From positions 231,575-295,574 of the forward strand of contig ML133423.1 in NCBI GenBank assembly GCA_003864495.1: a stretch of 64,000 nucleotides of DNA, read 5' to 3'. Each line of letters begins with the position of its first letter. Within the stretch, counting starts at the first letter, position 1. This document shows positions 51,801 through 60,000 of this stretch, piece after piece. Made by a program: the position numbers and the translations under genes. A model generated the notes under the pieces. That model saw nothing but the letters and a program-made list of their open reading frames with translations. It ran no database searches and was not told where the DNA came from. The stretch is from Nemopilema nomurai. Its lineage: Eukaryota > Cnidaria > Scyphozoa > Rhizostomeae > Rhizostomatidae.

Positions 51801-54679
51801 TTCAAATTAGGCATCAATTTCCTTGTACTACTTTATAGAGAAATCACCGATACGGGTTGGGTTATTAAACAAATTTCAATGGGGGTGCTGTTAGAGAACG
51901 ACTCTTATCTTAAAAAGACTTCTTCATTGGTAAAAAGACAGCAGAATTCCGCATTTAAGCATCAGATTCTTTCACTTACCTACATACGTGAACAATTTGT
52001 AGAACCGGGGTATTCGATTTAGCCGGTACATTCTTGAGCTATGAATCCAGGGTGTAGCTGACATATTCCCAATGGCCAGTAGCTCAAGCGGCAAAAGTGA
52101 CATGATGTCCACTATAAACATGATCCACCATTTTGGGGTACGACTCTGGTGGGGGCCCTCCGAATTCTTCGTTCGAGCATATTTACGTGCAGTGTTCCCG
52201 GTATTGATAAGAAATATCAGGTCGCAAAGGTACAGAATAACAATCATAGAACTTTGCGACGAATTGAATGCCGCCAAATATGAACTTGTTAGCAGTGACA
52301 ACAGTGTCGATATGGTGACGAGGCCGCCCCACGAATTCGAAATCCATTCTAAGTGTCTGACTTCGTTGCACTTGACAAAAACAGCAGTTCGCGCATCTCG
52401 CACGGAATTCCTCGTCATTCTGTCCACCAACCCATGGGTATTTGCAGAGTGCTCAAAAACTCCTATTTGCCGATATCTTTCGCACAGCAAACTAATAAAA
52501 CGTCAAATTTAAGCAATGTCACGTGACATTGTTTTTGCATTCAGAAACGGATAGGCCTAAATTTGCCTTCCAATTGCTGTTGCCCCTTCTTCAGCAATAA
52601 TCTATGAAGTTGAAAGCATGAAAGCATGCAACTGGAACTCCCCAACTATCAACTATTCCTTCGTAAATGCTAAACACCTGACATTGGGTATTGTAATAAA
52701 CATCTGATAATTAAACATATTGCGTAGTAACTCGATTATACGAAAAATTACATTTCTGATCTATTTTGTGAAAGGTGGCTACCTCAAACCACATCAAGCA
52801 CTTTTTCTATCATTTTTCAGGGCCGGAATGCCTTTCCGATAAAACAATCATTTTTAAATGTTTAAATAAAAACGCTCCATTATCAGATTTTCAAGGAGGC
52901 TTGAAGGTTACTGTGCTTGACAACAAGCCGAGTAAATATGCGAAAATTGCATGCTGCTTGGTTAAATACTTTACTTAAATAAAATAAACATTTAAAAGCA
53001 TCCTTGCGGTATATTTTGAGCCCTTCCCTTCCTGTTTTTATTCTGTTCTTCATTTTGGTTTTCTTTAGTTTTACAAATTGCCAAGTGACGTAATGTCTCA
53101 ATTGAACATTGCCTTGGCAACTAGATACAAGTTGCTGCACATCAATATCACCTTTATAAGTCATTTATATAAAACTTGCTTGCAATACACAACAGAATTG
53201 CTTCTTGTAATGCATTGACCATTGACCATGTATTAGAATTGCAAATCCTATCCCAGTCTTCCATTGTGGGTTTTACTGTGGCTTGTGAACTGATTTAAAC
53301 TAGAGCTAAATAGTGAATCAATAACTGTTTACCACAATCCTAACCAGCGGGTATGCTCAGAAACGGCCGTGGAGATTCTGCGGCAGAGTTCAAACTGAAT
53401 GAACATGGATAAATGAGCCTCATCAAACTGATTTGTGGCTGAGATCAGGCACCGTGGAGTAGGGGGGGGGCTGAGGGGGCTAATGCCAAATATTAAGTAA
53501 TAAACTACCAATAAAGCCTATTTTTTAATGGTTTTAGCCACCCCCCACTTTTTTAGACCCTCCAATTTCTCAACGCTCCGCGGTGCCTGGAGATAGCATA
53601 TTGCGTAGTAACTCGATTATACGAAAAATTACATTTCTGATCTATTTTGTGAAAGGTGGCTACCTCAAACCACATCAAGCACTTTTTCTATCATTTTTCA
53701 GGGCCGGAATGCCTTTCCGATAAAACAATCATTTTTAAATGTTTAAATAAAAACGCTCCATTATCAGATTTTCAAGGAGGCTTGAAGGTTACTGTGCTTG
53801 ACAACAAGCCGAGTAAATATGCGAAAATTGCATGCTGCTTGGTTAAATACTTTACTTAAATAAAATAAACATTTAAAAGCATCCTTGCGGTATATTTTGA
53901 GCCCTTCCCTTCCTGTTTTTATTCTGTTCTTCATTTTGGTTTTCTTTAGTTTTACAAATTGCCAAGTGACGTAATGTCTCAATTGAACATTGCCTTGGCA
54001 ACTAGATACAAGTTGCTGCACATCAATATCACCTTTATAAGTCATTTATATAAAACTTGCTTGCAATACACAACAGAATTGCTTCTTGTAATGCATTGAC
54101 CATTGACCATGTATTAGAATTGCAAATCCTATCCCACAGTCTTCCATTGTGGGTTTTACTGTGGCTTGTGAACTGATTTAAACTAGAGCTAAATAGTGAA
54201 TCAATAACTGTTTACCACAATCCTAACCAGCGGGTATGCTCAGAAACGGCCGTGGAGATTCTGCGGCAGAGTTCAAACTGAATGAACATGGATAAATGAG
54301 CCTCATCAAACTGATTTGTGGCTGAGATCAGGCACCGTGGAGTAGGGGGGGGGGGCTGAGGGGGCTAATGCCAAATATTAAGTAATAAACTACCAATAAA
54401 GCCTATTTTTTAATGGTTTTAGCCACCCCCCTTTTTTTTAGACCCTCCAATTTCTCAACGCTCCGCGGTGCCTGGAGATAGCAACTTGCCGAAGTGTTTC
54501 AAGTGAAGCTTCTTATTAGCAAATGCAGAATAAGCTTTCTGGCGCGACCTTAATTGGGCGTGTTCACGTGACACCCAACATAAGAAGTACCGAGGCGCTA
54601 ATGGAGACCCTGATTATCTGTCAAGAAATACTCACGTGCTGACGTCCACTGTTCTGGTGGCAGCAACTAGAATACGCAT
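28311..54679 (-). CDS. CNGK: Four-repeat K+-selective cyclic-nucleotide-gated channel (CNGK/tetra-repeat type)
   Basis: Forty-three coding exons with GT-AG junctions and compatible phases join into one 2,089-residue frame. Each of four homologous repeats has S1-S4, S5, pore helix with a GYGD filter, S6, C-linker and a cyclic-nucleotide-binding domain. This is the layout of the sea-urchin sperm CNGK channel (about 2,200 residues), a plasma-membrane K+ channel opened by cGMP. The start is the ATG at 54679 in a 44-nt first exon (54636-54679, MRILVAATRTVDVS), preceded by in-frame stops and leaving two bases that fit the acceptor at 52491. If this exon is wrong, the ATG at 52418 is the next choice. 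The stop is at 28311-28313 after HHDTHVQ. Approximate repeat limits: residues 1-561, 562-1065, 1066-1587, 1588-2089. The model is inferred from splice signals; no transcript was seen. Confidence 0.9.
30843..31035. repeat. (TTAG)n-rich low-complexity tract in channel intron
   Basis: Degenerate runs of gttagttgattggttagtta-like sequence lie between the pore and S6 exons of repeat IV. The tract is purely simple-sequence DNA. Confidence 0.85.
34192..40181 (-). CDS. CNGK: CNGK repeat III (residues about 1066-1587)
   Basis: Exons: 40014-40181 (S1-S2), 39361-39509 (S3), 39064-39113 and 38602-38657 (S4 and S4-S5), 37858-38084 (S5 and a long turret with NTT/NAT sequons), 37326-37486 (pore, STLCSVGYGDIHA), 36875-37018 (S6), 36503-36543 and 35946-36066 (C-linker, HYEYVWKRTKG), 35402-35518, 34926-35062 and 34192-34384 (CNBD and linker). 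The filter is preceded by Cys-Ser-Val where the other repeats have Thr-Ser. The CNBD cassette reads FFGDVGVVCGSQVNFSIRA: Glu of FGE is Asp and the RRTA positions are QVNF, a form closer to plant K+ channel domains than to ligand-binding CNG ones. Confidence 0.88.
40654..46871 (-). CDS. CNGK: CNGK repeat II (residues about 562-1065)
   Basis: Exons: 46849-46871 (7-codon linker QKRPAFL), 46418-46686 (S1-S2), 45768-45947 (S3-S4), 45091-45226 (S5), 44441-44683 (pore and S6; CATMTSSGYGDISAV), 44018-44134 and 43345-43444 (C-linker), 42750-42828, 42508-42638, 41910-42031 (CNBD), 40654-40767 (linker to repeat III). S4 has three spaced arginines (RSNRLIR). The CNBD cassette is YFGEIALLYGESSPSDVRA: the RRTA positions are SSPSD, so the phosphate-binding Arg is missing. 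The S1-S2 loop contains a second, non-pore GYGD (GHVGYGDST). Confidence 0.88.
40809..40920. repeat. 17-bp minisatellite in channel intron
   Basis: About six units of ggtacttatgaacgct / ggtacttatgaatggt in tandem, in the intron just upstream (minus-strand sense) of the exon at 40654-40767. Confidence 0.88.
44141..44162. repeat. (CAA)n microsatellite
   Basis: Seven caa triplets directly beside the acceptor of the exon at 44018-44134; on the minus strand they form a (TTG)n tract in place of the usual polypyrimidine tract. Confidence 0.9.
47030..47253. repeat. 18-bp tandem array, about 12-13 units, each with TTCTAGGAA
   Basis: Units alternate between gattctaggaacatgatc and gattctaggaacacgttc. 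The array lies in the intron between repeats I and II of the channel. It is open on both strands for more than 90 codons only because the unit length is a multiple of three. Each unit contains the near-palindrome TTCTAGGAA, which fits the STAT-type consensus TTC-N3-GAA. Confidence 0.92.
47355..52491 (-). CDS. CNGK: CNGK repeat I (residues about 15-561)
   Basis: Exons: 51980-52491 (S1-S4), 50892-51158 (S5), 50290-50368 (pore helix, MYMTCLYWAANTATSTG), 49644-49821 (YGD of the filter and S6), 49385-49444 and 49034-49138 (C-linker), 48409-48555, 48000-48062, 47619-47733 and 47355-47467 (CNBD and linker). S4 reads RMYRLNRIPRFYK, with a positive charge at every third position. The CNBD shows VPIFKD, SGEVE, FFGE, then PRTATTQA, which aligns with the canonical RRTA-x-V-x-A of HCN/CNG phosphate-binding cassettes. 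Arg and Thr that contact the cyclic phosphate and guanine are therefore present. It is the only repeat of the four that keeps them. Confidence 0.88.
48095..48270. repeat. Degenerate TGATATGA low-complexity tract
   Basis: Repeated tgatatga / tgatgtgac / tgatatcaaa words in a channel intron between the exons at 48000-48062 and 48409-48555. Confidence 0.75.
52719..54481 (+). repeat. Tandem duplication of an 881-bp unit in channel intron 1
   Basis: Unit 1 (about 52719-53599) and unit 2 (about 53600-54481) are virtually identical, starting at atattgcgtagtaactcgat and ending cgcggtgcctggagatagca. Differences seen are an extra ca (cccagtcttcc against cccacagtcttcc), G-run length and a C/T-run change. 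Both lie between the 44-nt first exon and the exon at 51980-52491. Short frames inside (67 and 93 codons) occur identically in both units and have no coding support. It is either a very recent duplication or a collapse/haplotype artefact of assembly. Confidence 0.95.
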
Positions 54680-54871
54680 ATCCAATTATCAGAATTGCAG
54701 GTAGAGCGATTGACTGCTGCCTGCTTATGTCAGCATTTACATTATAACAACGTTTAGCTGAAGACAGTTGAATTCATTCTGCTCGGGTGCTTGATAGCAG
54801 GAAGTCTCGTGAAACAATTACATGATGGAAGCTGCCGTCAGGTATGGTGTGTCGCGTATTAGCATCAAGTA

Positions 54872-55250
54872 CACGCTTTTTTTTATAAGGAACCACTTTA
54901 TAAGGAACCTACATGTAGAAGGCCGAAATATATAAAGAACTTATACTACTAAAAACGAAATCCCTAAGGAACTTTTCGATTTGAAAATGTTTTATAACTG
55001 CAAGCATCAAGAGCTAAAAAGCCCGTTCCATTCATTTGCAGCCAATAATCGCATAGATTGTTTGCTATTTGTGTGTCAAGTACTTATTCGAGTAGTTTCC
55101 GCATATGCTGTCTCGCCGCCAGTGTTAAGGCTTATTGATGTGCAGTGAAAATTAAGGAACTTTTGGTACTAAAATCTGATGATTTGAGGTCTACGAATAA
55201 GGAACTTTTGGAACTAGGCCTTGTGGTAGGTTCCTTATAAAAAAAGCGTG
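54872..55250. mobile_element. TA-flanked MITE (mariner/Tc1-type ends), 379 bp
   Basis: Ends CACGCTTTTTTTTATAAGGAACC (left; shown here in full as it is the terminal repeat) and its reverse complement at the right (ggttccttataaaaaaagcgtg) form terminal inverted repeats with one T-run difference. Each end is bordered by a TA dinucleotide (54870-54871, 55251-55252). Internal copies of aaggaactttt recur beside the ends. There is no coding capacity. The element starts about 190 bp upstream of the proposed channel start codon. Confidence 0.9.
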
Positions 55251-55252
55251 TA

Positions 55253-57071
55253 TTCAAGTTAAGAAATTTTCCATGTTATTACTAATAAGAGAATATTAGC
55301 TGTTGCCGTATGCACTGTGTTCTAGGGCGCATCCGTATTATTGTTCCATTGCCCTTGAATTCCTTTATGAGAATATATTCTTATTAGAACTTCTATGCTG
55401 CTTAACCTTCGGGCAGAAATTGTTGCGCATAACAGTTTTTTGTCTTTAGCTTTCATTTCCCGCTTTCGCTTTGCGCGAGTAGAACAAAAGCGCTAAGTTA
55501 ACATACAAAAATACAAAAACTTTACATCAAGAACATGGTCAAAACTCTTTTCGACAATTTGTGAATGAGTTGAATAAACAAGCTAGAAAATTCTTTCTCA
55601 GGAAACCTTGGACATCCAGAATGATGCTTAAATCTTTAAATCCAGGACATCTAGGCAAAAGTTTTGAATCTATCCAACATTTTTCTTGTTCAAAAAGAAA
55701 TGCGAATGGAGCTTCCAAGGAAAATTATTCGTTTAACTAGAATCTGAAGAGTGCTTTTTCTTTCTAAATTTTAAATCTCACCACGACAAAAATTAATAAA
55801 AAACACCAGGAAAGATCCTGCCTGAAGTTGGTTTTAAGAACAAATGGAAACTGTTACGTTTAACAGAATAGGCAAAAGCACCACAGCTTGACGTATCTCA
55901 TGGGTAATCAATGTATGAAGAATAGCCACGAGTGGTCCTAGAAAGGAGCCTTGTTTAACAGCAACGTAAATCTTTAATGAAACAAGCTAATAGTAAATTA
56001 ATGATCAACATCAAATTACATAAACCACAGCGAGAGGAATCCGGCTTTTTCAGCAAAGAGGATTTGAAATATGTTTCTGAACTTAACAAGTTAATTGCAG
56101 GCCTATTTATTCAGATTTATTCAGATCCAAACTGCACGCAGGCTTTTCCTATTTGTAAAAGGAGTTGCAGCAGTGAAAAGAGCCTCTCGTGTTTTATAAA
56201 CATTAGCAATGATGTGTTTTGTAAAACCAGTATGCAATACCGATAAAAATGGTATAGGCAAGATTCTTAATACCTGAGAGATATGCTGGAACTAAGTAAA
56301 AGTGCGAGGATATTGAGAAGAAACAATATCTAGATGAAACTAGATACTCCCAAGAGTGAAGAGAGAATCATTTGCAAGCAGATCATTCGGCCTAATGGGA
56401 CCAAGACTGTGAAATTGCATTCCATAATGAATTAAAACAATGCGTTGATGTTATAACATATATCAAAATTTAACGAAGCTTCTTTTTAATCAGTTATAAA
56501 CTAGTTAAACTAATTAAAATCTAATGAACAATACAGGCCCTGAATTAGACTTGTTTCTGCTGGAAGGCTCCTTAAAAAGTGCATTATTTTAAGTGTCCAT
56601 TGCTTAACTTTAAAGCAATACTAAGTAATAAAACAATACCAGATATTTGACAATCCCCATTCTTATCACATTTTCGTAATGAGCACTCATACCAAACTGG
56701 TTTCGTGATAGACTAGATGATTGGGTCTAAATACTTGTTTGTAATTCATTAAGACAAATGTCATTACGGAAAGACTTATCTTAATGCGATGCACATTCAC
56801 TCTCCTCTTTCCGGCATCAATTGGCAATGACATCAGATAAAATCTGAATGGTGCATTATAGAGATTCAGAAATTCCACCTTTATTTATTCTACGCAAATG
56901 CATTTGTGCAATAACACCATTAAATTTTTTTAGCAAAAATATGACACATGACGTCGAAAGATGTAACTTGGTTTAGAATCTGTTTTCTCGATCAATCTCT
57001 AGCAAAAAGTTTCGCTTGCTGCCTCTGTCATTAAGCTTGTTATCATTTCGTAAAAATTGTAACCTTTCAGG
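55253..57071. other. Intergenic DNA between divergent genes
   Basis: The region lies between the channel (minus) and the PAN-EGF-LamG gene (plus), so promoters of both should lie in 54680-57071. No TATA or initiator could be assigned. An 89-codon plus-strand frame at 55977-56246 has no domain or splice support and is not called. Confidence 0.4.
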
Positions 57072-60000
57072 ATGAAAATCTTGGTTGTGATTGTTTCTCT
57101 TGCTTGCACATCTGGGCAAATATGCAGTTCAAGGTTCTATTGTCACAACCCCGAGATCAAGTACATGGCGATGAAAATGAGGAACAATTCTTACCTCAAT
57201 ATCACGGCTTTGAGCGTACACAAGGTAACAGACATAAATGGATGCCAGAAACTCTGCAATAGAGATAGTCGATGCTTCTCAGCTAATCTGAATACCACTT
57301 CTAATGGGAATTTGGAGTGCCAGTTGCTTGGTGGAAATATTTTTGCCAACTGGACCATGATTTCATTTGATGCCAACGTGGTTCACCTGTACACAGAGGT
57401 AAATAGATATAAAACGAACTTTTTAACTTTCACTAAATCTCAAAAGTATCCTTTTCAGCTCAGCATATCAAGTAATATTCTTGGCAATCTTGGTACAGTG
57501 GTACAGTACATATTCAATTATCCGGCCTTCTCGGGACACGAAATTTCAAGATGCGTGCGGATTATCCGTAATTCCGGATAATCGAAAATATACAATAAGC
57601 GGCAGAAACCAGCATAAAGAAACAAGATTGGTTTTGTGAAAGTTTATTTCAAAAGCACATATTACAAACTGCTGTAAGACACTAAATACTCTTAGAATAT
57701 AAATGAATCTTTGGCTGAATGCGCAAAGGCTTCAAACATCTAGCTTATTTTCAATGGAGAGACACTCTCTTTCATTCAATGGAGAGACACTCTCTTTCAG
57801 ACCTTCTTGCCATGATGAGAAAAGCTTTTAAACTGATAAGAAAACATGGCGATAGAAAAAATGATGCCACTCACACATTTGTGATATTGTTTCGGAAAAT
57901 ATCCGGACACATTTTCCCAAGCTGTGTTCATTTTTCTTGCAAATATCTTTTCACATAGAATTTTGACTACTTGTTTCTACCTACAATTACTTCAATTTAT
58001 TGCCACAAAATAACAAATAAATTCATACTGAAATAGGAATTGCAAAGCCAGGGCCCCTACGATAAATTTCAAGGTGTAATTTTTAGTTTCTTTGCAAATT
58101 ATGCTGAAATGAGCATCCAAATACGGACTGGATAATTGGAATCCAAATAAATGAGGGTCAGATAATTGAATAAGTACTGTACATTCAGAGGTTTTATGGA
58201 AGTGCAAGTGTTTACACTTTTGCAGAAAGTTCCTTTTAGTGTATTGATTTTCTAACAGACCTGGATAAAGATTCTGATCTCCAATATTATAGACTGACAG
58301 CATTTATGCTGAAAAATTTCAGTAAATGTCTGAGGAACATAATACAAAGGAAATGCTGAACCAACAAAATTTAATGACTTAGGGGGATTACAGAGTACCT
58401 GCGAAAATGCACCCCCTAAGCAAAAGGCCAGATTTTTAAGACAGGGGTAGTGAAAATAGAGCCTGCCAGAATGTAACAAGTAGACAATGAGAAAATGTAA
58501 AATATCTCTTTGTGCACAAGGCTGCTCTATTCTGTTAACAATTTATTATGTTCATATTTTGCAAATTAATTTTGACAAAGAAGGTGAAAAATTTTCAACT
58601 TGCTTTTTCAGAGCATCTGCAGCACAAACCCATGCCAAAACAATGGGACTTGTGTGCCAAAATACTTGGATGGTACCTACACATGTGAATGCTTCCGCAA
58701 CAGAACATACAACATAACTGGAAAACACTGTGAGAAAATATCTAGTGAGTGCAACACCTTCAGTATTACTAAGCTCGTTTATAGAATCAAAGATGTGGCT
58801 TCTCAACTGATATACAGAGAAATATTGCTAGTAAGGTTATGAAAATCAAAGGTAAAATCTGCTTCAAAATGCAAGTTGCAGGGAGAAAATTTGAAGGCTA
58901 CAAGAAAAAATGATTGAAAATTTTGAAGTTCAATAGAAGATATATCAAAAGCCAATTTACTAAGAATTTTTGAATCAATGGTCTTAAAGACCAAAAGGCA
59001 GCATTTTTGCATATATTCTTTAGAACTTGATTTCCTGAATTCTATTTCAATTTGGTCCTCATGGTTGCATAGACACATGTTAGGTTACCCAAGTTTTATA
59101 ACTATTCTGTAATAGATGAAGCATTTTGAATGAATTTAATTTGCACTGCTTTCATTTGAGTTTGGATACTTGAAGTTTGATTTTAATTTCAGCCATGCAC
59201 ATTCTGAGAATTATGTTATGAAAAAAAAATTTTGAAATTTAGTAACTCAGGAACCCAAGGCAGCTTTAACCTTTATATAAAAGAGACCAGAGATAATTGA
59301 TTCTAAACATAGACACTGGATTGTTCATTGTACCGCCTCCTTTATTGGTTATAAATGGAAATCTCAACTACTGAAATATGCAGCCATATGCCTCTATACA
59401 ACCTGGTACTATGCCGTACAGGATCACATCAAAAGCCAGGGTAATTCTTTGTGACCTCCATCGCATTCATAATAGTCTAGCAGTTTCAGAGAAAAAATTA
59501 AAAATACTGGCAATGATTTGCATGCAAAGAATTCTCACAAATCTTAAGTAAAATTAGGTTTTTCTCACAACATTACTTAATCTTTTCCTATAATTATTGC
59601 TTTGCTTAAGGCACAGATAAGGCTAGGAAGTATTGCTTGTTATATCAATCGAATTTTGCTTGGTACACCAGTTGGAAATTAAAACGCCCATTGGAAGTAT
59701 AATGGAAGCTTTAGAGAAGACTCATTTTTGCCTGCCAAGATCTATCGTAATCAGAACAATTCACTAGGTGATGCTGCACCCCGAATAATGGTTTGTCTCA
59801 AATGGATTATATGTCTTTGGACTAGAAATAGGCATCAATTTGTCTTGTTAAAAATGGAATGGTCGTTGATGCAAAGGCTAATAATCTTAATTCTCATCCT
59901 CGTTGTAGAAGCTGGAGAATTTTCTGTAAGGCGATTTACAAATAAATGCACAGCTAAAGGGGCAGTAATACAACAAACACAAAAATATTAGACTATTTAC

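Noticed and set aside
52775..54045. 67- and 93-codon frames present twice
   Set aside because: Identical because the 881-bp unit is duplicated; they lie in intron 1, with no domain or splice support.
55977..56246. 89-codon plus-strand frame as a gene
   Set aside because: No recognisable domain, AT-rich surroundings, no splice signals and not duplicated elsewhere.
59728..59991. Additional LamG exon between EGF and LamG exons
   Set aside because: No in-phase acceptor and donor pair; exons 2 and 3 already join in phase (A|CT).
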